64,000 nucleotides of DNA from Pseudomonas sp. dw_358 (GTDB lineage: Bacteria; Pseudomonadota; Gammaproteobacteria; Pseudomonadales; Pseudomonadaceae), in assembly GCF_018449655.1 (NCBI RefSeq), contig NZ_JAAVUX010000012.1, positions 1 to 64,000 of the forward strand. The letters run 5' to 3'. Below are positions 53,701 through 61,781 of this stretch, in pieces. Both the position numbers and the translations under genes were made by a program. Every line of letters begins with the position of its first letter. Within the stretch, counting starts at the first letter, position 1. Under the pieces are notes generated by a model. The model was not told the origin of the DNA. It ran no database searches and was given only the letters and a program-made list of their open reading frames with translations.

Positions 53701-56700
53701 CGTCGTTGGTCAACACGTTGCCGGTGAGGGTCAGGTGCGTGGCGTCCAGCGCGCTGGGGCCGGTGTCGTTGACCGCACGCGGCACATCATCAGTGACATG
53801 GGCGACGAGGGTCCCGCTGCCAAAGGCTCCAGCACGATCGGTGGCGGTGACCGCCAGGTTCTCGGTGAGGGTGTTTGCACCATTGCCGGTGGGGTGGGTC
53901 TCGGCGCCGGTCAGCGTGTAGCTGTAGGTCACCACGCCGGTGGTGGCGTTCAGGCCGGTGACCAGCAGTCTATTGCCCGACGCCGTGGTGATCGGCGTGC
54001 CGTAGTTGACCAGGTTGCCGTTGAGCAGCACGGTCACACCGGCGATCGTCAGGTTCGACAGGCCGGCAGCGGTGTTGACCGTAAAGGTACCGGTCTGGGT
54101 CAAGGCGGCCGCGTTGGGCGAAGAGCCCAGGGCCAGGTTGGCCTCATTGACCGTGACATCCCCTGCCGCGTTGCCGATGCCACCAATGGTGATGGTGCCA
54201 CCGCCATTGCCGGCCACGTTCAAGATCAGCGTGGCAGTGCTGGTATCGCCGTCGGAGTCCTTCAGGGTGTAGGTGAAAGTCTCGGTGCCAGTGCCACTGC
54301 CCAGCGCGACATAGTCCGGGTCGGCGGTATTGAGGGTGTAGGTGTAGGTGCCCGTGGCGGTCAGCACCAGGGTGCCATAGGTGCCGGTGAAACTGCCGGC
54401 GGTGATGGGGCCGCTGGCGATGCGATCGGCGCCCTGGACGTCGTTGGTCAGTACGTTGCCGGTCAGAGTCAGGTGCGTGGCGTCGGCGCTGGTGGTGTTG
54501 GTGTCGTTGACCGCCGTGGGCACGTCGTCGGTCACTTGGGCGACGATAGTGGCGGTACTGGAAGTGCCGCTGCTGTCCGTGGCCACCACCGCGATGTTTT
54601 CGCTGGAGACATTGTTGCCGGTGCCGGTGACATTGGTCGCACCGCTGAGCTTGTAGGTGTAAGTGACGAGCCCGGTAGTGGCATCCAGGCCGGTGACGGT
54701 AAGAATGTTGCCCAGCGCGGTAGTGATGGGCTGGTTAAGCCCGGTGAGCACACCGTTGTTGAGGATGGACACCCCGGCTACCGACAGGCTGGCAAAACCA
54801 TTGCTGGCGGTGACCACGAAGGTATCGGTCTGGGTCAGGGCCGAGGCGTTGGGCGCCGAGCCCAGCGCCAGGCTGGCCTCCTTGACGTTGACGTCGCCAC
54901 CCGTGGCCCCCAGCCCGCTGATGACCACGCTGCCGGGCGCACCGGCAACGGTCAGGGTCAGGGTGGCGGTGCTGGTGTCGCCGTCGGCGTCGTTGAGGGT
55001 GTAGCGGAAGGTCTCGGTGCCGGTGCGGCTGCCCAGGGCGATGTAATCGGTATCGCTGGTGTTGAGCGTGTAGATGTAATTGCCAGCGCTGTTCAGCACC
55101 AGAGTGCCGTAGGTCCCGGTGAGCGTCGCGGCGGTCACCGGGCCGGTGGAAATGCGATCGGCGCCCTGGGTGTCGTTGGTCAACACACTGCCGGTGAGGG
55201 TCAGGTGGCTGGCATCGGCGCTGGTGCTGCCGGTGTCGTTGACCGCCCTGGGCACATCGTCGGTGATGTTGACGGTGAGCGAACCGGACGCCGAGACGTT
55301 GGCCTTGTCGGTGGCGATGATCGACAGGGTTTCCGTCAGGTTGTTGGTGCTGTTGCCCGAAGCGTGGGTCTCGCTGCGGTTGAGGGTATAGGTGTAGGTG
55401 ACCGCGCCGGTGAGCGCGTTCAGCCCGGTGACGGTCACGGTGTTGCCCAGCGCCGTGGTAATCGGCTGGTTAAGCGCGACCAGGGTGCCGTTGGTGAGGA
55501 TGGCCACGCCATTGATCGACAGGCTGTTGAGCCCGGCGCTGGCGGTCACAGTGAAGTTGCCGGTCTGGGTCAGGGCCGCGGCATTGGGCGAAGAGCCCAG
55601 CGCCAGGTTCGCCTCGTTGACGGTCGGCGCGCTGCCTGCCTGAGCGATGCTGATGGTGGAGGACGACGTGCCATTGGCGACGTTCAGGGTCAGGGTGGCA
55701 GTGCTGGTGTCGCCGTCGGCATCATTGAGCGTGTAGGTGAAGGTTTCGGTGCCGCGCCCGCCCGCCCCCAGCGTGATGAAATCCGGGTCGCTGGGGTTGA
55801 GGGTGTAAGTGTAAGTGCCGTCTGCATTGAGCGCCAGGGTGCCGTAGGTGCCGGAGAAACTGCCGGCCGTGACCGGGCCCGTGGAGATGCGGTCGGCGCC
55901 CTGGATGTCATTGGTCAGCACATTGCCGGTCAAGGTGGTGCTGGTGGCCGTGGCCACTCCGGAATTGCTGTCGGCCACGGCCCGAGGCACGTCATCGGTG
56001 ATGTTGACGTTGATGGCATTACTGACCGCATTGCCCTCGTTGTCGATGGCCACCACCGAGATGCCCAGTACCAGGCTGTTGGCCCCGCCACCGCTGGCCT
56101 GGCTGTAGGCCTGGTTCAGGGTATAGGCATAGCTGACCAGCCCGGTCGTCAGGTTGACCCCGGTGACGGTGATGGTGTCGCCCGAAGACAGGGCAATCGG
56201 CTGATTGGCACCAACGACCGCGCCGCCGCTGACAACATCGACGCCATTGATGGACAGGTCCGACAAGCCGGCACTGGCCGCTACTACGAAGGAGGCATTC
56301 TGCGTCAGCGCGGCCGTGCTGGGGGTAGACCCCAAAGCCAGGTTGGCTTCATTGACCGTGACGGTGGAGTTGCTGATGGTGATGGTGTCGGCGTTGTTGA
56401 CGTCGACGGACAGGGTGGCGGTGCTGGTGTCACCGTCCGAATCGTTGAGCGTGTAAGTGAAGGTGTCCACACCGCTGCCGCCATGGCCCAAGGCGATGAA
56501 GGCCGGCGCATTGGGATTGACGGTGTAGGTGTAGGACCCGTCCACTGCCAGCACCAGGGTGCCGTAGATGCCGGTAAAGGTGCCCGCAGTGATCGGCCCC
56601 GAGGCAATGACGTCGGCCCCCTGGATATCGTTGTCCAGCACGTCGCCGGTGACGCTGCCGGCGTTCTGGTCGACGCCGTCATCGTTGAGGTCGTTGACCG

Positions 56701-57637
56701 CCGTGGGCACGTCATCGGTGATGTTGACCACAATGTTGCCGGTGCCGGTCGCCCCGGCCGCATTGCTGGCAACGATGCCGATGCTTTCGGCAAGGTTGTT
56801 GGTGCCGTTGCCCGCCGCGTGCGCTTCGTTGGTCAGCAAGGTGTAGCTGTAGTTGACGGTGCCGGCCGAGGCGTCCAGGCCGGTGATGGTGATCGAGTTG
56901 CCCAGCGCCGTGGTGATGGCCTGATTGAGCCCCACCAGCACACCGTTGGTGAGAATGGCTGTGCCGGCGACGCTGAGGTTGGAGAGGCCGTTGGTGGCGG
57001 TCACGGTGAAGCTGCCAGTCTGGGTCAGGGCGCTGGCCAACGGGTTGGAACCGTCGGCCAGGTTGGCCTCATTGATGCCGTTCAGGGTGCTCGTCGAGAC
57101 AGTCACCGCCGTGGTGGACACCAGCGAGTTGACGAACAATGAGGCGGTGGCCGCGGTGGACGTGACGCCCGCCGTGTCCAGACCCACCGTAGGCGCTACC
57201 GCCCCGCCGACGGCCTCGAGCAGCACAAACGAATGCCCGCCCCCGGCGGCTGTGCCGGTGGCCACCGCGGGCGTGGTCCCGGCGGCTGTCGGGTCGGCGT
57301 CGACGCTGGGGTCCTGGCCTGCCGCGATGGCCGCCTGGATGCGCTCGACGTCGATCAGCGGTGACGCGTTGGGCGCAGTGCCTTCGGCCACGATCTCGAC
57401 ATGAGGTACCACGTTGGTGGCGAGAGTCTGCTCGGACAAGTGCACCGTGCTGTCACGGCCCAGCATCATGTCCTGGCCGTTCTGCAGATGCACCGCGACG
57501 GCGCCGCTGGTGCCAGTTTCGAGCACGTCCCCCGCGTACAGCCGGTCACCTTCGACCAGTACCCGACGGCCGCCGTTGGCGGCCACCGCGATGACTGTCC
57601 CGACTACCTTGCTCACCACACCAATCAACTGGGCCAT
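47726..57637 (-). CDS. Giant LapA/MapA-class type I secreted adhesin (3303 aa)
   Basis: The protein should anchor cells in biofilms. Residues 1-115 form the retention module (MAQLIGVVSKVVGTVIAVA). Two TAAG motifs (117-120 and 129-132) are candidate LapG cleavage sites. Eleven tandem units of about 244 residues follow, each with EANLALGSSPNAAALTQ-like, DDVPxAVND-like, GTYGTLVL and YTLxDSDGDTSTATL blocks, typical of VCBS/T1SS-143 repeats. The C-terminal 300 residues have RTX nonapeptides (GGKGDDLLIAGSGND) that bind calcium, then a secretion domain (GHDTVTDFKPGSNTLDLSQL). No von Willebrand domain is seen. The start follows AAGGAG. Its secretion operon is divergent. MapA of P. fluorescens is a close candidate relative, LapF a less likely one. 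Confidence 0.95.
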   Translation of the reverse strand: MAQLIGVVSKVVGTVIAVAANGGRRVLVEGDRLYAGDVLETGTSGAVAVHLQNGQDMMLGRDSTVHLSEQTLATNVVPHVEIVAEGTAPNASPLIDVERIQAAIAAGQDPSVDADPTAAGTTPAVATGTAAGGGHSFVLLEAVGGAVAPTVGLDTAGVTSTAATASLFVNSLVSTTAVTVSTSTLNGINEANLADGSNPLASALTQTGSFTVTATNGLSNLSVAGTAILTNGVLVGLNQAITTALGNSITITGLDASAGTVNYSYTLLTNEAHAAGNGTNNLAESIGIVASNAAGATGTGNIVVNITDDVPTAVNDLNDDGVDQNAGSVTGDVLDNDIQGADVIASGPITAGTFTGIYGTLVLAVDGSYTYTVNPNAPAFIALGHGGSGVDTFTYTLNDSDGDTSTATLSVDVNNADTITISNSTVTVNEANLALGSTPSTAALTQNASFVVAASAGLSDLSINGVDVVSGGAVVGANQPIALSSGDTITVTGVNLTTGLVSYAYTLNQAYSQASGGGANSLVLGISVVAIDNEGNAVSNAINVNITDDVPRAVADSNSGVATATSTTLTGNVLTNDIQGADRISTGPVTAGSFSGTYGTLALNADGTYTYTLNPSDPDFITLGAGGRGTETFTYTLNDADGDTSTATLTLNVANGTSSSTISIAQAGSAPTVNEANLALGSSPNAAALTQTGNFTVTASAGLNSLSINGVAILTNGTLVALNQPITTALGNTVTVTGLNALTGAVTYTYTLNRSETHASGNSTNNLTETLSIIATDKANVSASGSLTVNITDDVPRAVNDTGSTSADASHLTLTGSVLTNDTQGADRISTGPVTAATLTGTYGTLVLNSAGNYIYTLNTSDTDYIALGSRTGTETFRYTLNDADGDTSTATLTLTVAGAPGSVVISGLGATGGDVNVKEASLALGSAPNASALTQTDTFVVTASNGFASLSVAGVSILNNGVLTGLNQPITTALGNILTVTGLDATTGLVTYTYKLSGATNVTGTGNNVSSENIAVVATDSSGTSSTATIVAQVTDDVPTAVNDTNTTSADATHLTLTGNVLTNDVQGADRIASGPITAGSFTGTYGTLVLTATGTYTYTLNTADPDYVALGSGTGTETFTYTLKDSDGDTSTATLILNVAGNGGGTITIGGIGNAAGDVTVNEANLALGSSPNAAALTQTGTFTVNTAAGLSNLTIAGVTVLLNGNLVNYGTPITTASGNRLLVTGLNATTGVVTYSYTLTGAETHPTGNGANTLTENLAVTATDRAGAFGSGTLVAHVTDDVPRAVNDTGPSALDATHLTLTGNVLTNDVQGADRIAGGPITSGTFTGVYGSLVLAANGAYTYTLNTADPDYIALGSRTGTETFTYTLKDADGDTSTATLTLNVNGTTGSISIIGIGSNDVSVNEANLALGSSPNPAALSQTHTFTVNATAGLSNLSVGGVAILTNGTLVGLNQAITTTLGNTITVTSLDATTGSVTYTYKLTGNNASAVVAGANTVSENILVTASDSTGAATSGNIVANVIDDVPKAVNDTGASNLDATHLTLTGNVLSNDTQGADRITSGPVTAFTQTGTYGTLILNSSGVYTYTLNTNSSAYLALGNHTGTETFTYTLKDSDGDTSTATLTLTVAGQTGTITFSGIGSNDVTVNEANLALGSAPNASALTQTHTFTVNATAGLASLSVAGVTILNNGSLVALNQPITTALGNTLTITGLDATTGLVTYTYQLTGNNASVVAAGANTVSENLAVVATDRAGTSATGSIVANVIDDVPRAVNDTNATNADATHLTLTGNVLTNDIQGADRIGSGPITAGTFTGTYGTLVLTATGGYTYTLNTSDPDYTGLGSRTGTETFTYTLKDSDGDTSTATLTLNVTGTGTLTIGGIGNSAGDVTVTEANLALGSAPNAAALTQSGTFTVNTTAGLSNLSIAGVTVLSNGNLVNYGTPITTALGNTLRITGLNATTGTITYTYTLTGNEAHPTGLGANVLTESLAVAATDRAGSSGSSTIVVKVTDDVPTAVNDTSATTADATHLTLTGNVLTNDIQGADRVSGGPVQAGTFVGTYGTLVVSTSGAYTYTLNTSDPDYLALAGGGRGTETFSYTIKDSDGDTSSANLVLNVGGAASTVTIVGIGNSAGDVSVNEANLSLGSSPNSAALTKSGSFTVTTSAGLYNLSIGGVAVLTNGTLINYGAPITTASGNTLRITGLNASTGLISYTYTLTANEAHPSGQGTNTLTETLAVVAGDRAGATGTSSLVATVVDDVPTAFNDSNSTAATATHLTLTGNVLTNDIQGADRVSSGPVLGGTFTGTYGTLVLSSTGAYTYTLDTRDADFLRLANGAAATETFTYTLKDSDGDTSSAVLTLNVTGDTSSIVIGGFGSTPVTVNEANLALGSAPNASALTQTATFTVTASAGLTSLSVGGVAILTNGVLVGLNQAITTSLGNTITVTGLNATTGLVTYSYHLTGNDANVVAAGANTVSESIAVSATDATGNTATSSITANVIDDVPKAVNDTNASVADETHLTLTGNVLTNDTQGADRITTGPITAGTYVGTYGSLVLAADGSYTYTLNPNSANFVALLGGASATERFTYTLNDSDGDTSTATLTLNISNANDPVTLGGLAVPGGEVTVYEANLATGSSPDAAGLTRTGSFTVSAPDGLANLTINSVALITNGVLATSLPTITGALGNTLTITGYNAITGVVSYAYHLNGTETQAAGASSIVENFTVAAADRDGSSTTGVLNVNIINDAPIAVNDVNGSLLSAANQTATGNVLTNDVLGADRVTGGPVVSGTYTGTYGTLVLAANGAYTYTLNTSDVDFKALSTGQFVTDKFSYTLRDADGDTSSAQLSLQITGGAAATTVTLFRTLVVADDTQTAATNSSDFTASTLQTIAFSGASTQLAESIRSLDRAEFTALSGGMAAALLVTGYLAATAAAGQVDQESFSVSLKQGETLTVDTAMASQLGLQLVLADGSTQTLTADHAFTATQDGTYTLHVSNTGTAAENYSLGLTIGPTTAIYASDTATGTATDAHYSTADTTTATAATLTAATTGDHVLVGTDGNDTLTAGSGNDSLFGGKGDDLLIAGSGNDLLNGGEGNNTVSFQNATAGVHVSLAIVGQQNTVGAGYDTLVSIQNLVGSSHDDVLIGNDSGNVLNGGLGNDTLVGGKGNDTLIGGPGNNTLTGGGGNDSFLYEQGNVGHDTVTDFKPGSNTLDLSQLLQGHTDTNSLDDYLHFKVTGTGDNLVSTIEVSSSAAATPTQTIDLQGVNLATQYGVAPGASGVVASNDAATIIHGMLTDHSLKVDTV
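49300..57000 (-). repeat. Eleven near-identical ~733-bp repeats within the adhesin gene
   Basis: The DD(V/A)P-coding block recurs about every 720-740 bp, for example near 50133, 50860, 51595, 52330, 53063, 53795, 54521, 55255, 55990 and 56712. Sequence identity is high in the central units, with the end units more diverged. These repeats may recombine and change the adhesin length. Confidence 0.88.
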
Positions 57638-58214
57638 CTCGCTGTCTCCTTATGCCATTGAGGCCAAGCGCAGGCGAGCAGTGCATGAAAGTGGATCGAC
57701 CAGCAACCGGCGGTGACTCAGTCCTGCGGGCACGCCGCAGGAAAGCGCGATCCATCGCACGTATCCATGATCCAGCCTGTTAGAGGATTTGCATCACTTC
57801 TTGAAATAATCCGATTCAAATCGGAAATATCTCGATACTATCCCAGCCAGCAAAGGGCGAAACGGGGTAACGAAAATCGTACAAAGTCATTTTCTTGTCG
57901 CGCAGAAAACCCCGTTCACCTCTTCCCTCAAGCGACTAGCTCGGCCTTCGCTGCAAAAAAATTTGAACCTTTTCCCTAACCCGACAAACCATGATATAGC
58001 TACACAGCACACGGGTTTGGGAGGAAACAATGTCCCGAAATGGAGGGAGCGTATAAGTTTTTTTTTGAATAACACCTATTCGAAAACAGTCTAGAATTTG
58101 TTTGAACTTATGCTTCAGACAGCCGTTACGCCGTTGAAACGTTTTACACAATAAACATCGCCATAAAAATGGCGAGTGCGACACAAACATTGAGAATTCA
58201 GGGAGATGTACGAA
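57638..58214. promoter_or_regulatory. Divergent adhesin/secretion operon control region
   Basis: This 577-bp spacer is notably AT-rich from about 57780 to 58200, unlike its surroundings. It holds a palindrome CCGATT-CA-AATCGG (57811-57824) that may be an operator, and a stem CCTGCGG/CCGCAGG (57722-57740) in the probable adhesin leader. Promoters for both directions should be here; none could be fixed with confidence. No credible gene is seen. Confidence 0.6.
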
Positions 58215-59570
58215 ATGCGCGTTTTGACCCCGCTGTGCGGCGCGATGCTGATGTCGATGGCCTGCGCGAACGCCAATGCCATGTCCTTGGCTGAGGCCAT
58301 CCAGTCGACTGTAGATAACCATCCGGAACTGCAGTCTGCCATCAACAACCGCCTGTCGGCGGACGAAGACGTCAAGGCGGCCAAGGGCGGTTACCTGCCC
58401 AGCGTCGATCTGGTCGCCGGTTACGGCCGTGAAAAATCCGATAACCCGACCACCCGCGCCATCGAAAACGGTCATACCGAGACCCTGAACTACACCCAGT
58501 CCGAGCTGCGTCTGCGCCAGATGCTGTTCGACGGCTCGGCCACCACCAACGAAGTGGGCCGCACGTCGTCGATCGTCAATTCCCGCGCCTACTACGTGCA
58601 AGGCACCGCCCAGGACCTCGCCCTGCGCGCGGTCGAGGTCTACCTCGAAGTGCTCAAGCGCCGCGAACTGTTGGACCTGGCCAAGAACAACCTGCAGGCG
58701 CACTTGCGCGTCAACGACCAGATCGGTCTGCGCAGCCAGCGCGGTGTGGGCAGCACGGCCGACGTCGACCAGTCCCGCGCCCGTCGCGCGCTGGCGGAGA
58801 ACAACCTGTACACCGCTCAGGTCGACCTGAACGACGCCGAGTCGAACTTCTTCAGCGCCGTGGGCCGCGAACCCGACGAGTTGGAACCGCTGGCCTCGAT
58901 CAAGGGCGAACTGCCGGCTGACCTTCAGACCGCCAAGAAAGCCATGCTGGACAACAACCCCTACCTGAAATCCGCCCAGGCCGATGTGCAGTCGGCCGAG
59001 AAGCAGTACGACGAGGCCAAGTCGGCGTTCTACCCCACCGTCGCTGCCGAAATGGCCGTGGGTGCGAACAACAACCTGTCGGGCGAAGAAGGCCGCAACA
59101 ACGACTGGCGTGCTGGCGTGACCTTGAACTACAACCTGTTCCACGGTGGCAGCGACAAGGCCCGCCTGCAGTCCGACGCGCACAAGATCAACCAGGCCAT
59201 GGACATCCGCAACAACGCGCTGCGCCAGATCAACGAGAACCTGTCGCTGGCCTGGCATGCGCTGGAAAACACCCGGATCCAGACGCCGTACGCCCGTGAA
59301 TATGCCGAGACCACCACCCGGGTTCGCGCGGCCTACCAAGACCAGTTCGGCCTCGGTCAACGGACCCTGCTTGACCTGCTGGACAGCGAAAACGAGCTTT
59401 ACAACGCCAGCCGCAACTACGCTACTCTGCGTTATACCGAGGAATACTCAGGCTACCGCGTACTGGCCAGCGAAGGCCTGTTGTTGAGCAAAGTCAAAGT
59501 CGTCTTGCCGGCAGCTGCCGTCGCCCAGAACGATGTGAAGAGCGACGTGCACTTGCCAGACATGAAGTAA
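58215..59570 (+). CDS. TolC-family outer membrane channel of the adhesin secretion system
   Basis: The 451-residue protein has a signal peptide (MRVLTPLCGAMLMSMACANANA) and the TolC repeat architecture (SLAEAIQSTVDNHPELQS; a second half from DLQTAKKAMLDNNPYLKSA), with the conserved YNLFHGGSDKARLQ. It forms the outer membrane exit (LapE/MapE type). The second ATG was chosen because GGGAG lies 9 bp before it. The ABC gene follows by 24 bp. Confidence 0.93.
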   Translation: MRVLTPLCGAMLMSMACANANAMSLAEAIQSTVDNHPELQSAINNRLSADEDVKAAKGGYLPSVDLVAGYGREKSDNPTTRAIENGHTETLNYTQSELRLRQMLFDGSATTNEVGRTSSIVNSRAYYVQGTAQDLALRAVEVYLEVLKRRELLDLAKNNLQAHLRVNDQIGLRSQRGVGSTADVDQSRARRALAENNLYTAQVDLNDAESNFFSAVGREPDELEPLASIKGELPADLQTAKKAMLDNNPYLKSAQADVQSAEKQYDEAKSAFYPTVAAEMAVGANNNLSGEEGRNNDWRAGVTLNYNLFHGGSDKARLQSDAHKINQAMDIRNNALRQINENLSLAWHALENTRIQTPYAREYAETTTRVRAAYQDQFGLGQRTLLDLLDSENELYNASRNYATLRYTEEYSGYRVLASEGLLLSKVKVVLPAAAVAQNDVKSDVHLPDMK

Positions 59571-59594
59571 TATCAGCCGGCGGAGTGATCCTTT

Positions 59595-61775
59595 TTGAGC
59601 AATCTGCACGCAGCGGGTGGCTTAGACCCCCGCCAGAGTTTCGATGACCCCTTGCTTGATGGTCTGTTGATTCTCTGCACGCTACACGGATGTAACGTCA
59701 GTCGCGCTGGCCTCAGCGCCGGCCTGCCCCTCAAGGAGCAACGTTTGAGCCTGGACTTGCTGCCCCGCGCCGCCGCGCGGGCCGGTCTCCAGGCCCGGGT
59801 GCTGCGCCGCGATCTGAGCGCCATTGCCGCGCTCAACCTGCCGGTTCTGTTGATTCTGAGCGACGGTCGTTGTGCCGTGCTGCGGCGCTGGGGCGACGAC
59901 GGTCGCGCGCTGATCCTGCCCAGCGAGGCAGACGGTGGCGAGCAATGGGTCAGCCGCGAGGAACTGACCGAGGCCTACAGCGGCCACGCGCTGTTTGCCC
60001 GCCCCCGCCACGAACTCGAAGACCTGCGCACGCCATTGATGCCCCGGGTCACTGCCTGGTTTCGCGACACCCTGAAACTCTCGCGCTGGCTCTACAGCGA
60101 CGCCATTCTGGCCAGCCTGCTGATCAACCTGCTGGCGTTGATGATGCCGCTGTTCGTCATGCAGACCTACGACCGGGTGGTGCCCAACCAGGCGACGCCG
60201 ACGCTATGGATGCTGGCGATCGGTCTGTTGGTGGGCACGGTCTTCGAGCTGATCCTGCGGGTGGTGCGCTCGCACTTGCTGGATCAGGCCGGCAAGAAGA
60301 CCGATCTGATCCTTTCCGCCACTTTGTTCGAACGCATCACCGGCATGTCGATGAAGGCACGCCCCGCCACCGTGGGCGGTTTTGCCCAGAGCATTCATGA
60401 CTTCCAGGGGCTGCGCGAATTTCTCACTGCCGTCACCCTGACCAGCATCATCGACCTGCCCTTTGCCGCCTTGATGCTGGTGGTGATCGGCCTGCTCGGC
60501 GGCTGGCTGGTGCTGATCCCGCTATTGGCCTTCCCCATCACCATCGGCTTCGCCATGCTGATCCAGCGGCGCCTGCGCGATACCGTGCAGCGCAGCCTGA
60601 TTCTCGCCGGAGAGCGCCAGGCCCTGCTCATCGAAACCCTCGGTGGCCTGGAAACCCTCAAGGCCTGCGGCGGCGAAAGCGAGCGCCAGTACAAATGGGA
60701 AAGTACCCACGGCGCGATCACCCGGCTGGATGCCCACGCCCGCAACCTGTCGGCCATCGCCTCCAACGGTACCTTGTTCATCCAGCAGTTCTGCGGCATG
60801 GCGACCATCGTCGTCGGCGTCTACAGCATCATCGGCGGTACCCTCAGCGTCGGTGCGCTGGTGGCCAGCTACATGCTCGGCAGCCGGGTGCTCGCGCCCC
60901 TGGGGCAGATCGCCGGGTTGATCACCCGCTATCAGCAAGCGCAGTTGACCATGCGCAGCACCGACGCCCTGATGGCCCTGCCCCAGGAGCGCGACCCTGC
61001 CCAACGGCCGCTGGACCGCACGCAACTGGAAGGCGCCGTGGTCGCCGACAAGGTCAGCTTCCGCTACGCCGGGCAGGCTGGGCCGGCGCTGGACCAGGTC
61101 AGCTTCAGCCTCAAGCCCGGCGAGCGCGTGGGCATCATCGGCCGCAGCGGTTCGGGCAAGAGCACCCTGGGGCGCCTGTTGATGGGCTTCTACGAACCTG
61201 AAAGCGGGCAACTGCTGCTGGACGGTCTGGACCTGCGCCAGCTGGACGTAGCCGACCTGCGCAGCCAGATCGGCTACGTCGCCCACGACCTGCCGCTGCT
61301 GGCCGGCAGCCTGCGCGACAACCTCACCCTGGGGGCGCGCTACGTCTCCGACTCACGGATGCTCGAAGTCGCGCAGATGACCGGTGTGATCGACCTGGCG
61401 CGCCAGCATCCGCTTGGCTTTGATCGCCCGGTGGGCGAACGCGGGCAACTGCTTTCCGGTGGCCAGCGCCAGGCTGTCCTGCTGGCCCGGGCACTGCTGC
61501 TCGAGCCGCCGATCCTGTTGCTCGACGAGCCCACCAGCCACATGGACAACGCCAGCGAAGATGCCTTGCGCGCGCGCCTGCACAGCTGGGTGCCGGGCAA
61601 GACCTTGCTGCTGGTCACCCACCGCACCTCCATGCTCAGCCTGGTGGACCGTCTGGTGGTGCTGGACAACGGCCGGGTGCTGGTGGACGGCCCCAAGGAA
61701 GCGGTGATCGAGGCCTTGCGCAATGGTCGGGTCGGTAATGGCCATGCAACCGCGCAACCGACGCCTCAGGAGTAA
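59595..61775 (+). CDS. Type I secretion ABC transporter (LapB/MapB-like)
   Basis: The 726-residue exporter starts with TTG, after GGAG. It has an N-terminal C39-like domain (residues about 15-145) without an obvious catalytic cysteine-histidine pair. A six-helix membrane domain (SLLINLLALMMPLFVMQTYDRVVPN; GTVFELILRVVRSHLLD) follows, then the ATPase with Walker A GRSGSGKST, signature LLSGGQRQ, Walker B ILLLDEPTSHMD and the switch VTHR. It should export the adhesin in one step with the HlyD and TolC partners. Confidence 0.95.
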   Translation: MSNLHAAGGLDPRQSFDDPLLDGLLILCTLHGCNVSRAGLSAGLPLKEQRLSLDLLPRAAARAGLQARVLRRDLSAIAALNLPVLLILSDGRCAVLRRWGDDGRALILPSEADGGEQWVSREELTEAYSGHALFARPRHELEDLRTPLMPRVTAWFRDTLKLSRWLYSDAILASLLINLLALMMPLFVMQTYDRVVPNQATPTLWMLAIGLLVGTVFELILRVVRSHLLDQAGKKTDLILSATLFERITGMSMKARPATVGGFAQSIHDFQGLREFLTAVTLTSIIDLPFAALMLVVIGLLGGWLVLIPLLAFPITIGFAMLIQRRLRDTVQRSLILAGERQALLIETLGGLETLKACGGESERQYKWESTHGAITRLDAHARNLSAIASNGTLFIQQFCGMATIVVGVYSIIGGTLSVGALVASYMLGSRVLAPLGQIAGLITRYQQAQLTMRSTDALMALPQERDPAQRPLDRTQLEGAVVADKVSFRYAGQAGPALDQVSFSLKPGERVGIIGRSGSGKSTLGRLLMGFYEPESGQLLLDGLDLRQLDVADLRSQIGYVAHDLPLLAGSLRDNLTLGARYVSDSRMLEVAQMTGVIDLARQHPLGFDRPVGERGQLLSGGQRQAVLLARALLLEPPILLLDEPTSHMDNASEDALRARLHSWVPGKTLLLVTHRTSMLSLVDRLVVLDNGRVLVDGPKEAVIEALRNGRVGNGHATAQPTPQE

Positions 61776-61781
61776 CGACTC

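Noticed and set aside
50075-57142. A 2355-codon open frame on the plus strand opposite the adhesin repeats
   Set aside because: It mirrors the repeat period and GC-rich codon bias of the adhesin gene. Its protein is a Gly/Val/Gln-rich shadow with no family, signal peptide or ribosome-binding logic, and the minus-strand frame has clear domains.
57887-58075. 62-codon minus-strand frame in the adhesin/TolC spacer
   Set aside because: GTG start with no ribosome-binding site, odd Phe/Lys/Cys-rich product and no family; it falls in AT-rich regulatory DNA.
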